Shown in pieces: positions 10,300 through 18,640 of a stretch of DNA of 64,000 bases. The notes beneath the pieces are model-generated. The model worked only from the letters and a program-made list of their open reading frames with translations. It did no database searches and was not told the DNA's origin. Source of the stretch: Actinomycetales bacterium (GTDB lineage Bacteria > Actinomycetota > Actinomycetes > Actinomycetales > Cellulomonadaceae); NCBI GenBank assembly GCA_020444245.1, contig JAHLLI010000014.1:82555-146554 (forward strand), given 5' to 3'. Position 1 is the stretch's first letter; each line of letters begins with the position of its first letter. The translations under genes were made by a program, and so were the position numbers.

Positions 10300-10485
10300 C
10301 TCAGCCGGCGGTTCCGTCTGCGGGCGGAGCAAGACGATCGCCCAGCCTGCGCCCCGACGTGGTTGAGGCGTGCCGGCCGATCTCGACAACACCGACCCAG
10401 GCGCGCGCACCGCGCCATGAGCGGACGGCGCGACCGACGCCTGGCCGCCCGCTTTCGAACCGGTCGTCGGCGCGACACTTGCCGT

Positions 10486-10749
10486 GTGATCCAGGATCCG
10501 ATGCCCCTCGTCAGGGGAGTCGTGTCGGCCTTGATGCTGCTCGAGCACAGCGCCGACGACGAGATCAACCCGGATGTCGCGGTTCAGGGCATGGAGGCCA
10601 TCGCCTATGCCCTGGGCGGCCTGGGCGACGACGACCGTGCTGTGGTCCGCCGGTGCCTCGATGACCTGGCGCGAGAAGCGGCAGACGCCGGCGATCCGGG
10701 CCAAGCGGAGTTCCTGCGCAGCACGCCGTTCGCGCTGGGTTGGGAGTAG
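10486..10749 (+). CDS. Small hypothetical protein
   Basis: Not recognised. 87 residues, acidic and helical, soluble, with no signal peptide: DPMPLVRGVVSALMLLEHSADDE, then a second amphipathic block GLGDDDRAVVRRCLDDLAREA. The GTG at 10486 is chosen because upstream codons are Arg-rich and non-coding in character; no clear ribosome site is seen. It lies alone inside the accessory insert and is followed by a perfect 7-bp hairpin at 10793. Confidence 0.55.
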   Translation: MIQDPMPLVRGVVSALMLLEHSADDEINPDVAVQGMEAIAYALGGLGDDDRAVVRRCLDDLAREAADAGDPGQAEFLRSTPFALGWE

Positions 10750-10792
10750 GCGTTCCGAAGGGTTCGCGCTCCGCATCACTCCGCGTGAGCAG

Positions 10793-10860
10793 ATGCCGCG
10801 TCAGCGGCATGAGCGGATGACGCTATGCCGCCATGCCATCTGCGGCACGGCATGAGCGGA
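10793..10860. repeat. Palindromic dispersed repeat, copy 1
   Basis: ATGCCGC (10793-10799) and GCGGCAT (10804-10810) form a hairpin with a four-base loop. From 10804 a 42-base unit containing GCGGCATGAGCGGA, CTATGCCGCC and ATGCCATCTGCGG recurs at 11601 with one mismatch. Alternating GCGGCAT and ATGCCGC words let it fold in more than one way. A further CGGCATGAGCGGA closes the unit at 10848-10860. Confidence 0.8.
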
Positions 10861-10923
10861 TGGCTCTACGACCAGGTGCTCGTGCCTGCGCTTGGGCGCG
10901 GGTTCGGGTGGCAGACTCGCGGT

Positions 10924-11598
10924 GTGGATGAGGGGGCGTCCGTCAGACCCGCGGCGCAGGCGGTCGACTCTGGACCCGGTGGTGCCTCCCGGGTGTTGCT
11001 GGGACCGCCCAGGCCCCAGATCATCGTGGTGAGCGCCATGGCCGTCCTCGTGCTGACCTTCATCGGCGTCGCGGTCCCCGTCTCCGATCAGGGCGGCTAC
11101 CGCAGCTTCCCCGGCTACATGGCCTTCCTGGCCGTGGGCGCGTGGGCGATGGTGCTCGCCGCCACGACGCGGATCGAGGCGCAGGGATCCGATCTCGTCC
11201 TGGTGAACTTCGCCACCGTCCGGCGCCTGCCCCGGTCGGAGATCGTGGGCGTCGACGGCACGAACGGGGTGGTGGTCCACACCACCAGCGGGACCTACGA
11301 GGCCACCGGGTACGGCGGGTCGCTCGCCCAGAACTTCGTGCACAGCCGCCGGTACGCGCGGGTCGCAGCACGCATCCAGGAGTGGGCCGGTGTCGGTGGC
11401 ACCGCGACCCGGCCGCCGACGTTCGAGGTACTCGACGCAGTGGGCCGGTCGGGCCGCCACCGTCAGATCCGGGTCCCCGCCCGCCCCAGGCGGCTGCTCG
11501 TCATCGGCCTACCCGTCGCGGCCGTCGCCACCCAGGCACTGGGAGTCGTGCTGTGGCTCAACTCCGACACGCTCCTCGGCCTCCTACTCGAGCACTGA
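10924..11598 (+). CDS. Membrane protein with a possible PH-like domain, function unknown
   Basis: Not recognised. About 224 residues. Two adjacent hydrophobic helices (PQIIVVSAMAVLVLTFIGV and a second around MAFLAVGAWAMVLAA) are followed by a strand-rich soluble part (SDLVLVNFATVRRLPRSEI, GVDGTNGVVVHTTSGTYEA) resembling bacterial PH domains. A third hydrophobic helix lies near the C-terminus. The GTG at 10924 stands six bases after CAGACT (10912-10917), a fair leaderless start; ATG codons further upstream read through the dispersed repeat and are less likely. It lies inside the accessory insert. Confidence 0.6.
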   Translation: MDEGASVRPAAQAVDSGPGGASRVLLGPPRPQIIVVSAMAVLVLTFIGVAVPVSDQGGYRSFPGYMAFLAVGAWAMVLAATTRIEAQGSDLVLVNFATVRRLPRSEIVGVDGTNGVVVHTTSGTYEATGYGGSLAQNFVHSRRYARVAARIQEWAGVGGTATRPPTFEVLDAVGRSGRHRQIRVPARPRRLLVIGLPVAAVATQALGVVLWLNSDTLLGLLLEH

Positions 11599-11600
11599 TC

Positions 11601-11650
11601 GCGGCATGAGCGGACGACGCTATGCCGCCATGCCATCTGCGGCATGAGCG
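11601..11650. repeat. Palindromic dispersed repeat, copy 2
   Basis: Near-identical to copy 1 over its first 42 bases (one mismatch), then GCGGCATGAGCG again at 11639-11650. The stems GCGGCAT/ATGCCGC and ATGCCGC/GCGGCAT can form alternatively. It sits directly after the stop of the membrane protein at 11598, so it may double as a terminator. Confidence 0.8.
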
Positions 11651-11692
11651 CGCGTTTCGGGGTCCTGCCAGTGGGGCGAGTCGGGAAGGACT

Positions 11693-12379
11693 GTGACGGG
11701 TGATCGGCGGCGGCTCACGTCTTCGCGCGCGGGTGCCGATGCTGGTGTGGTGAGTGAGCAGGGGGCCAGGGTCGGCAGCGCGGTGTTCCTGGACCGGCTG
11801 GGTCGAGCCTGGCCGTGGGTCGTGGGCCTGTCGGCCGCCGTGGGCATCGTCGTCGGGCGCGCCCTTCCGGGGAACGGCGTCGTCACCGTCGTTGCGGTTG
11901 CGTGGTTCCTGGGCATCGCGCTGGCGGTCGCAACGACGGCGGTGTGGTGGCGACGGGCCGTCGCGCGGGTCCGTCGGGCTCGACCGGCCGCGCTGGTCAT
12001 CCCGGGCTGGGCAGCGGCGACGACGCTGTCACGGCTGCGCGACGCGCCCGGGGTGGGCCCGAGGGCGGCCCGCCTGCGGGTCGCCTTCGTCGCGACCGAA
12101 CGCTCCCTGGAGCTGTGGCGCCTGGACACCAGCACCAGGGTGATCGCGTTCGCGTGGACCCAGGTGGCCGGCGTCGAGGTCCGGTCACTCGCGCGCGGCC
12201 CGTTCACCTCGGGCATCCTGGCGGTCCGCCTGCAGGACGGCACGGAGCTGGGCCTCCAACCGCTCGAACCCTGGGCCGGAGGCCCGCCACGCGAGCCAGA
12301 CGACACTACCGAGCCGACCTACGCCGACCACCTCGCCGCCCGCCTGCGAGCCACGCAGGAGCGAACCGCCGAGACCTGA
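11693..12379 (+). CDS. Two-helix membrane protein with soluble C-terminal domain, function unknown
   Basis: Not recognised. Up to 228 residues. Two hydrophobic helices (about 42-60 and 64-84) precede a soluble part with strand pattern including VIAFAWTQVAGVEVRS and GILAVRLQDGTELGLQP, again PH-like in style. The layout parallels the gene at 10924 (helix pair, then strands), but I see no clear sequence identity between them. Start uncertain: GTG at 11693 has GGGAAGGA just upstream; GTG at 11747 or 11750 would shorten it by about 19 residues. Confidence 0.55.
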   Translation: MTGDRRRLTSSRAGADAGVVSEQGARVGSAVFLDRLGRAWPWVVGLSAAVGIVVGRALPGNGVVTVVAVAWFLGIALAVATTAVWWRRAVARVRRARPAALVIPGWAAATTLSRLRDAPGVGPRAARLRVAFVATERSLELWRLDTSTRVIAFAWTQVAGVEVRSLARGPFTSGILAVRLQDGTELGLQPLEPWAGGPPREPDDTTEPTYADHLAARLRATQERTAET

Positions 12380-12454
12380 CGGAATCCCACGCCCCACGCG
12401 CACTATCTGCGGCGATGAGCGTGCGAGCGAAGGTTGGCGCGGGCAAACGCCCGG

Positions 12455-13015
12455 TCAGTCACGCCGCCCTCGCTGCGCCAGTTCGAGCCAGGCAGGGTAG
12501 TCATGCGATTGCCCGTGATCGGAAGCGCCGAGCATCACGTGTCCATCGTCAGTCCCCAAGACCCATCGCTCCGTCTCGTTGACCAGGGACACGGCGTCAT
12601 CGGTCGAGAGGATCAGGAACCCGTCTCGTCGACCAGCCCGAGGCCGCCAATCAGCTTCGGTCAACGACCACGGCGGGCTGACGTCCGCGAACAGCTCGAT
12701 CCAGCCGGACCCGAGCCAGGACGCCAACACTGACTTGCACTCCTCGGGCGACCAGGGACCGTGGACGACCGTGCTCCCCGTTCCCATGACGTCGACCGCT
12801 CCCAGCGGAAGTTCGTGGAGAGGCGCACCCTCCCAGACTGACGCGTACATCTCCGAGACCAGGTCCAGCCAGCGCGACGGCTCACTAGGCACAGAAGGAG
12901 TATCGCTCCCACTCAATCTGGCCTTCACGCACATCGGCAGATCCGGATGCGACGGCGGAGCTTCGTAGCGCCTTCCGTGACGGAACATCCGGGCAAGACG
13001 GGCCCTCGTGGTCAT
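12455..13015 (-). CDS. Hypothetical soluble protein in the accessory insert
   Basis: Not recognised. 186 residues, Trp-rich (ASVWEGAP, VHGPWSPEECKSVLASWLGSG, DVSPPWSLTEADW), no signal peptide or membrane segment. It has the feel of an immunity or SMI1/SUKH-like small protein, but that is only an impression. Sampled lines are about 62 percent G+C, below the roughly 70-75 percent of the backbone genes, consistent with transfer. ATG at 13015; no strong ribosome site is seen. Confidence 0.55.
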   Translation of the reverse strand: MTTRARLARMFRHGRRYEAPPSHPDLPMCVKARLSGSDTPSVPSEPSRWLDLVSEMYASVWEGAPLHELPLGAVDVMGTGSTVVHGPWSPEECKSVLASWLGSGWIELFADVSPPWSLTEADWRPRAGRRDGFLILSTDDAVSLVNETERWVLGTDDGHVMLGASDHGQSHDYPAWLELAQRGRRD

Positions 13016-13147
13016 CGGCTATGACCGGACGGATCGCGGCGCGCCGCCGGTCGCACCTCGATCGCACTCGGGGCCGCCGGGGCCTGACACAGCGGACCAC
13101 AACCCCGCCACCGAACTCACCATCACCTGAGCAGCCGCCCGGCGCCG

Positions 13148-14182
13148 TCAGGCGGCTGAGAGCGCTCCCCGCCTGCGCACCGCGACGCGCCAGCCCACCA
13201 GCACACCGGCGCCGATCGGGATCTCCAGGACCACGGTGTACAGCCCGAACAGCAGCACGGCCGCGACCGCGGCGGCCGGCGGCGCGCCGAGCGCCACCAG
13301 CAGGGCACCCACCCCGGCCTCGGTGACGCCCAGGCCGCCGGGGGTGATCGGCAGGACGGACAGCAGCCGGCCCGCGGCGAACGCCAGCAGGGCGACGGTG
13401 AGCCCGACCCCCGCCCCCACGGTGGTCAGGCACGCCAGCAGCAGGGCGAACTGCAGCAGCAGCTGGACCACCGCGGCCACCGACAGCCGGGCCCAACGGT
13501 CCCGGATCACCGCTCCGGACCGGCCGATGGCCACGTCGACCCCGCGGGCCAGCCGGCCCAGCAGACCCGGGTGCGTGCGGCCGGCCAGCCACCGTCGCAG
13601 GGGCGGCGCGGCGAGCGCCGCGGTGGCGGCGCCGACCACCAGCAGGGCGACCGCGGCGACCACCACGATGGGATGCGCCAGCGCGGGCAGGCCACCCGCG
13701 GCGACCATCACGAGCGCGGCGAGGAGCGGCACGGCGAGCCGCGCCACGGCCATCGTGATCGTGGTCACCAACGTGTACGTGGAGAACTCCGTGCGGCCGA
13801 AACCCCACGAGCGCAGCATCGCCCAGTTCACCGCAAGGCTGATCGGCCCACCCACCGGCACCGAGGCGGAGACCGCGCTGCTGCCCGTGTTCAGGGCCAC
13901 CGCCTGCCGGTACCGCAGGCCGGGGAGCGCACCGGTCTGCACCACGGCGTGCGCCAGGACCGTCGTGAACCACAGCACCGCGAGCCCGACGAGGATCTCC
14001 GGCCGGATCCCGCTGACCAGCGCGCCCACGTCCGGCCACGTCGTGCCCGCGATCCTGGGCAGGGAGCCGAGCAGACCCACGAGCACCGCCAGCCCGAGCA
14101 GGCCGAGTCCCACCCTGCCGAGGACCGCCCAGCGCCCCCTCGGCGTGCCCGGCTCGGCCAAAGGCTCGACGACCTCGGTCAT
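13148..14182 (-). CDS. YbhN/AglD-type lysylphosphatidylglycerol-synthase transmembrane family protein
   Basis: Polytopic membrane protein of 344 residues with about eight helices. The pattern GSSAVSASVPVGGPISLAVN and the late motif LLSVLPITPGGLGVTEAGVG are characteristic of the LPG-synthase transmembrane (DUF2156-less) or YbhN family, whose members are presumed lipid flippases; the substrate is unknown. ATG at 14182 overlaps the stop of the PIG-L gene by four bases. In the ancestral order this gene probably converged directly with pknL; an accessory insert now separates them, and 67 bases of its 3' end are duplicated at 10233. Confidence 0.82.
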   Translation of the reverse strand: MTEVVEPLAEPGTPRGRWAVLGRVGLGLLGLAVLVGLLGSLPRIAGTTWPDVGALVSGIRPEILVGLAVLWFTTVLAHAVVQTGALPGLRYRQAVALNTGSSAVSASVPVGGPISLAVNWAMLRSWGFGRTEFSTYTLVTTITMAVARLAVPLLAALVMVAAGGLPALAHPIVVVAAVALLVVGAATAALAAPPLRRWLAGRTHPGLLGRLARGVDVAIGRSGAVIRDRWARLSVAAVVQLLLQFALLLACLTTVGAGVGLTVALLAFAAGRLLSVLPITPGGLGVTEAGVGALLVALGAPPAAAVAAVLLFGLYTVVLEIPIGAGVLVGWRVAVRRRGALSAA

Positions 14183-15003
14183 GAGACCTGCCGATCCAGC
14201 ACCCCGGTGCGACGCGACCGCGAGCCGTGCAGCGAGCCGAGCAGCTCCTCGAGCACGTCCTGCCCGCGGTCGCCGCGGTGGATGAACCACTCGCGGCCGA
14301 GCACGGCCTTGAACAGTGGGTCCGGCAGGGCCAGCAGCATGCGCAGCGTGCGCAGCCCCGGGCCCAGCTGGCTGCGGTGCGCGGCGATCGCGGCGCGCTT
14401 GGCGTCGGCGAACGGGCGCACGTCGACCCGGAACGTCGAGCGGTCGGGGTCGGGCGGCGGGCGGCGGTCCAGGCCCGCGGGGAGCAGCGGGAACCAGGGC
14501 GTCCCGGCCAGCAGCACCCGCGGGTCGACGGTCGCCTCGAGCACCAGGGGCGTCCCGGCGAGCTCCGCGGCCCTGATCCCCACGCGATGGACCTGGAGGT
14601 GGTCCGGGTGCCCGTAGCCACCGGCCGGGTCGTAGACCGTGAGCACGTCGGCGTCCTCGCGTCGCAGCACCGCCGCGAGCCGCTGCGCCGCAGGTTCGAC
14701 CTCAAGGTGCGCGAAGCCGTCGAGCCCGGACGCGAGGGCGTCGATCCCCGAGTCCAGGTAGCCGAGGATCTCGTGGTGCGCGCACCCCATCGCCGCGGCG
14801 GCCTCCGCCAGCTCCTGCGCCCGCAGCACCGCGAGCGCCGGGCCCGTGCCGGACCGCGGGTCCGCAAGCCCCTGCTCCCCCGCCGTCGCCGTCACCAGCA
14901 CCGTCCGGTGACCGGCCGCGGCCAGGGCGGCCAGCGTGCCGGCGGTCAGGATCGCCTCGTCGTCGGGGTGTGCGTGGAATGAGACGACTGTCCTGCTCGG
15001 CAT
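14179..15003 (-). CDS. PIG-L family N-acetylglucosaminyl deacetylase
   Basis: Zinc-dependent LmbE/PIG-L deacetylase of 274 residues. The metal motif is AHPDDEAI (residues 10-17), and the second metal site is GHPDHLQVH. Members remove N-acetyl groups from GlcNAc-linked small molecules or lipids, MshB of mycothiol synthesis among them; this one lacks features that fix the substrate. CAGGAG precedes ATG at 15003. Its stop overlaps the start of the YbhN-like gene, so a shared role in a glycolipid or sugar-conjugate pathway is plausible but inferred. Confidence 0.88.
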   Translation of the reverse strand: MPSRTVVSFHAHPDDEAILTAGTLAALAAAGHRTVLVTATAGEQGLADPRSGTGPALAVLRAQELAEAAAAMGCAHHEILGYLDSGIDALASGLDGFAHLEVEPAAQRLAAVLRREDADVLTVYDPAGGYGHPDHLQVHRVGIRAAELAGTPLVLEATVDPRVLLAGTPWFPLLPAGLDRRPPPDPDRSTFRVDVRPFADAKRAAIAAHRSQLGPGLRTLRMLLALPDPLFKAVLGREWFIHRGDRGQDVLEELLGSLHGSRSRRTGVLDRQVS

Positions 15004-15113
15004 CGGTCCTGGCTCCTGATCATCCGACGGCAGGGCCATCGGACCGCACCCGGCTGGGAAGAACCTGGGAACGGCGGCGCACAGCCCGGACCGGGCGGGC
15101 ATTCGGGCGACGC

Positions 15114-16466
15114 TCAGCGTTCGCGCAGCATCTCCGCGACCTGGAAAGCCATCTCCAGCGACTGCTGGTGGTTCAGCCGCGGGTCGACGAGCGTCTCGTA
15201 CCGGCGCGACAGGCCCTCGTCGTCGATCTGCTCCGACCCGCCGAGCACCTCGGTGACGTCGTCCCCGGTGAGCTCGACGTGGATCCCACCCGGCACGGAC
15301 CCGACGGCCCGGTGCACCTCGAAGAAGCCGCGCACCTCGTCCAGGACGTCCTCGAACCGCCGGGTCTTGTACCCGGAGGCCGAGGTGATCGTGTTCCCGT
15401 GCATCGGGTCGCTCACCCACGTGACCGGCCGGCCGGAGGCAGTGACCTTCTCCACCAGCGGCGGCAGGGCATCGCGGATGCGCCCGGCCCCCATCCTGGT
15501 GATGAACGTCAGACGCCCGGGCCTGTCGTCCGGGTTGAGGCGGTCCATGAGCGCCAGCGCGTCGTCGGCGGTCGTGGTCGGGCCGAGCTTGACCCCGATC
15601 GGGTTGCACACCCGGGACAGGAAGTCCACGTGCGCGCCGTCGAGCTGGCGGGTCCGCTCGCCGATCCACACGAAGTGCGCCGAGCAGTCGTAGGCGGTGC
15701 CGGTGCGCGAGTCGATCCGGGTCAGCGGGCGCTCGTAGTCCAGGAGCAGCGCCTCGTGGCTGGAGAAGAACTCCACGGTGCGCAGCGCGTCGAAGTCGGC
15801 GCCCGCGGCCGCCATGAAGCGGATCGCGCGGTCGATCTCGCCGGCCAGCTGCTCGTACCGGGCGTAGGACGGGTTGGCGGTGAAGCCGCGGTTCCACTCG
15901 TGCACGCGCCGCAGGTCGGCGAACCCGCCCTGCGTGAACGCGCGGATCAGGTTCAGCGTCGCGGACGAGCGGTGGTACGCCGTGAGCATCCGCAGCGGGT
16001 CCGGCGTGCGGGCCTCGACGGTGAACTCGTGCGCGTTGACCGCGTCGCCCCGGTAGGCGGGCAGCGTGACGCCGTCGCGGGTCTCGGTGTCCACCGAGCG
16101 CGGCTTGGCGTACTGGCCCGCCATCCGGCCCATCTTCACGATGGGCAGGCTCGCGCCGTAGGTCAGCACGACCGCCATCTGCAGGATCGTCTTGATCTTG
16201 TTGCGGATGTTGTCGGCCGTCGCGTCGGCCAGCGTCTCGGCGCAGTCCCCGCCCTGGAGCAGGAACGCCTCGCCCCGACCGGCCGCGGCCAGCCGTTCGG
16301 TGAGCACGTCAGCCTCGCCGGCGAACACCAGGGGCGGCTCGCAGGCCAGTCGCGCCGTGGCGTCAGCCACCGCTGCGGGGTCGGGCCAGTCGGGCTGCTG
16401 CTCGGCCCGCAGGGTGCGCCAGACGTCCAGGCTCTCGATCAGGCCGGGCTCCGGCTCGACGCTCAT
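15114..16466 (-). CDS. aroG: 3-deoxy-7-phosphoheptulonate synthase, class II (DAHP synthase)
   Basis: First enzyme of the shikimate pathway: phosphoenolpyruvate plus erythrose 4-phosphate to DAHP. 450 residues, the usual size of the plant-like class II enzymes found in Actinobacteria. Diagnostic stretches include FLLQGGDCAE, VKMGRMAGQYAKPRS, WIGERTRQLDGAH, GVKLGPTTT and WVSDPMHGNT. It overlaps the upstream phosphofructokinase by ATGA (16463-16466), so carbon entry into glycolysis and aromatic synthesis are translationally linked. Same relative position as Rv2178c. Confidence 0.96.
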   Translation of the reverse strand: MSVEPEPGLIESLDVWRTLRAEQQPDWPDPAAVADATARLACEPPLVFAGEADVLTERLAAAGRGEAFLLQGGDCAETLADATADNIRNKIKTILQMAVVLTYGASLPIVKMGRMAGQYAKPRSVDTETRDGVTLPAYRGDAVNAHEFTVEARTPDPLRMLTAYHRSSATLNLIRAFTQGGFADLRRVHEWNRGFTANPSYARYEQLAGEIDRAIRFMAAAGADFDALRTVEFFSSHEALLLDYERPLTRIDSRTGTAYDCSAHFVWIGERTRQLDGAHVDFLSRVCNPIGVKLGPTTTADDALALMDRLNPDDRPGRLTFITRMGAGRIRDALPPLVEKVTASGRPVTWVSDPMHGNTITSASGYKTRRFEDVLDEVRGFFEVHRAVGSVPGGIHVELTGDDVTEVLGGSEQIDDEGLSRRYETLVDPRLNHQQSLEMAFQVAEMLRER

Positions 16467-17683
16467 GCGTGTGCCGCTGGCGTGAACGGCTGGCCGATGT
16501 CGGCGAGCAGGTCGGTGAACCACGCCTGGTCGACGTTGAACGCCTTGCCGCCCGCGATGCGCGGGAACTCGATGGCCCGCAGCCGGTTGCCCTGCTCCTC
16601 GTCGTGACCGATCACGCCGGCCTCGCCGCGCAGCGCACACTCCACGGCCAGGTCCGTCATCGACTTGATGAGGCGCAGGTCCTCGGCGTTCGCCGCAGCG
16701 GCACGTGAGTAGTACCCGGACTTCTGGACCATGACCTTCTCGGCGCCCAGCCGCGAGGCGAACTGCTTGGCGAACCACTGGCCCGGGTTGATCGTGTCGA
16801 GCTTGACGTGGCCGAACGCGTCGCGCTGGACCTCCTCGCCCGCGGCCTGGAGCTGCTCGACGATCTCGTGCATGCCCGCGCCCTCGGACAGGAAGATGTT
16901 GACGTTGCCGATCTCGTCCATGACGCCCTTGAGGCGCGCCGCCTCGGCGTCGATGTCCAGCGCGAGCTCGGGCAGGAAGACGGCGTGGATGTCCCAGCGC
17001 TCCCGGGTCAGGCCGATGCTCGGGACCCACTCCTGGGTGTCCAGCCAGCGCCGGTAGTCCGCGGCCGCCGCGGCGGTGAGCCAGCCGCAGTGCCGGCCCA
17101 TCACCTCGTGCACGATGAGCATGCGGTTGCCGGAGCGGTGCTCGCCGATGATGTTCCGCGCGAACCCGGCCGACTGCTCGGCGGCGGTCCAGGCGCCGAG
17201 CGACTGCTTGATGGGCACCACGTCGTTGTCGATGGTCTTGGGCAGGCCCACGACGGTCAGGTCGTAGTCGTGGTCCTTGAGGTAGGCGGCCAGGTCCGCC
17301 GCCGTGGTGTTCGTGTCGTCGCCACCGATGGTGTGGAGCACGTCGACACCGTCGGCCTGGAGCTGCTCGGCCGCGACCTGGAGGGGGTTCTGGCCCTCCT
17401 CGACCAGGCCGCGCTTGACGCAGTCGGCCACGTTGGTGAGCTTGACGCGCGAGTTGCCGATCGGGCTGCCGCCGAACCGGTGCAGCAGGCCGGCCTTGGC
17501 GCGAGCCTCGTCGTCGACGACGATCTTGGTCCCGGTGAGCAGGCCGTGGTAGCCGTGCTGGTACGCGATGATCTCGATGTCGGGTGCGATCTCCGTGTAG
17601 CGCTCGATCAGGCCGCCCACGGCGGACGACAGGCACGGGGCGAATCCGCCGGCGGTGAGCAGGGCGACGCGGCGAACCGGCAT
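16463..17683 (-). CDS. pfp: Pyrophosphate-dependent 6-phosphofructokinase
   Basis: 406 residues. Phosphorylates fructose 6-phosphate, reversibly if PPi is the donor. The donor-site motif is GGDDTNTTAADLA; Asp in place of the second Gly of GGDGS is the accepted mark of PPi use. PKTIDNDV and MGRHCGWL give the substrate site. GGAAGG stands eight bases before ATG at 17683. A hairpin at 17736 separates it from the acyltransferase upstream, so it heads a pfp-aroG unit. PPi use is inferred from the motif only. Confidence 0.92.
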   Translation of the reverse strand: MPVRRVALLTAGGFAPCLSSAVGGLIERYTEIAPDIEIIAYQHGYHGLLTGTKIVVDDEARAKAGLLHRFGGSPIGNSRVKLTNVADCVKRGLVEEGQNPLQVAAEQLQADGVDVLHTIGGDDTNTTAADLAAYLKDHDYDLTVVGLPKTIDNDVVPIKQSLGAWTAAEQSAGFARNIIGEHRSGNRMLIVHEVMGRHCGWLTAAAAADYRRWLDTQEWVPSIGLTRERWDIHAVFLPELALDIDAEAARLKGVMDEIGNVNIFLSEGAGMHEIVEQLQAAGEEVQRDAFGHVKLDTINPGQWFAKQFASRLGAEKVMVQKSGYYSRAAAANAEDLRLIKSMTDLAVECALRGEAGVIGHDEEQGNRLRAIEFPRIAGGKAFNVDQAWFTDLLADIGQPFTPAAHA

Positions 17684-17735
17684 GACAGGCACCTTCCGTA
17701 GGTCAGGTCTCGCGAACCCCGGCAGCATGCCGGAC

Positions 17736-17755
17736 GCCCGCGCTCTGGCGCGGGC
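17736..17755. terminator. Hairpin between plsC-type gene and pfp
   Basis: GCCCGCGC (17736-17743) and GCGCGGGC (17748-17755) form a perfect 8-bp stem with loop TCTG, just after the acyltransferase stop. No U-tract follows. Confidence 0.65.
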
Positions 17756-17779
17756 CGGACGTCCCGGGGAGATCGGCTC

Positions 17780-18574
17780 TCAGTCTACTGAGGGCTCGTC
17801 GGGGTCCTGAGGCGGTCCCGGCACCTGGACGTCGGGCGCCGCACGCCCGCCGGGGGCGGTTCCCGCGTCGGCCTTCACGGCCTTGTCGATCGGGTGCCCG
17901 GCGGCGATCCGGGCCTTGGCGGTGGCCGCGTACATGTCGACGTACTCCTGGCCGGACAGGCTCATGAGCGCGTACATGATCTCGTCGGTCACCGAGCGCA
18001 GGATGAACCGGTCGTTCTCCATACCCTGGTAGCGGGAGAAGTCCAGGGGCTCGCCGATCACCACGCCGATCCGCATGAACTTGGGGATCACCCTGCCGAT
18101 CGGCTGGGCGATGTTGGTGCCGATCATCGCCACCGGGAGCACCGGGACGCCGGCCTCCAGCGCGAGCCGCGCGACGCCCGTCTTGCCGCGGTACAGCCTG
18201 CCGTCGGGGCTGCGGGTGCCCTCGGGGTAGATCCCGAACAGGTTGCCCGACTGGAGTACCCCCAGACCGGTGCGCAGCGCGGCCTCGCTGGCCTTGCCGC
18301 CGCCCCGGTCCACCGGGATCGTGCCCACACCGCGGAAGAAGCCGGCCTTGAGCCGGCCCTTGATCCCGGTGCCGGTGAAGTACTCGGCCTTGCCGATGAA
18401 CCGGATCTTGCGGGACAGCACCAGCGGGAGCACGAACGAGTCGATCACCGCCAGGTGGTTGCTCGCCAGGATCGCCCCGCCGGACGCCGGCACGTGGTCC
18501 AGGCCGCGGACCCACGGCCGGAACATGGCACGCAGGAGCGGGCCGATGACCACCTTCATCAGCCAGTAGAACAC
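17780..18574 (-). CDS. 1-acyl-sn-glycerol-3-phosphate acyltransferase (PlsC family)
   Basis: Peripheral membrane acyltransferase of 264 residues making phosphatidate or a related lipid. Catalytic motif NHLAVIDSF (HX4D, about residue 38-44), then FIGKAEYF, and the acceptor-site motif YPEGTRSPDG. The C-terminal 40 residues are a Pro/Ala-rich tail. The GTG at 18574 is supported by GGAGGT seven bases upstream. Divergent from the gene at 18641. Matches Rv2182c in the conserved order. Confidence 0.93.
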   Translation of the reverse strand: MFYWLMKVVIGPLLRAMFRPWVRGLDHVPASGGAILASNHLAVIDSFVLPLVLSRKIRFIGKAEYFTGTGIKGRLKAGFFRGVGTIPVDRGGGKASEAALRTGLGVLQSGNLFGIYPEGTRSPDGRLYRGKTGVARLALEAGVPVLPVAMIGTNIAQPIGRVIPKFMRIGVVIGEPLDFSRYQGMENDRFILRSVTDEIMYALMSLSGQEYVDMYAATAKARIAAGHPIDKAVKADAGTAPGGRAAPDVQVPGPPQDPDEPSVD

Positions 18575-18640
18575 TCGCTCACCTCCGCCGCGGCGGCCCC
18601 GCGCCCGCGGATGCCACCACCCGACTCTAGAGTGCTCGGC

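Noticed and set aside
10300..10568. Minus-strand frame of 111 codons ending in the duplicated gene end
   Set aside because: Only its last 22 codons resemble a protein (the duplicated fragment). The rest is Arg/Ser-rich and crosses the start of the small hypothetical gene.
15114..17636. Single 840-codon minus frame suggesting an aroG fusion
   Set aside because: The first part is an out-of-frame reading of pfp; the real aroG starts at 16466 with a four-base overlap.
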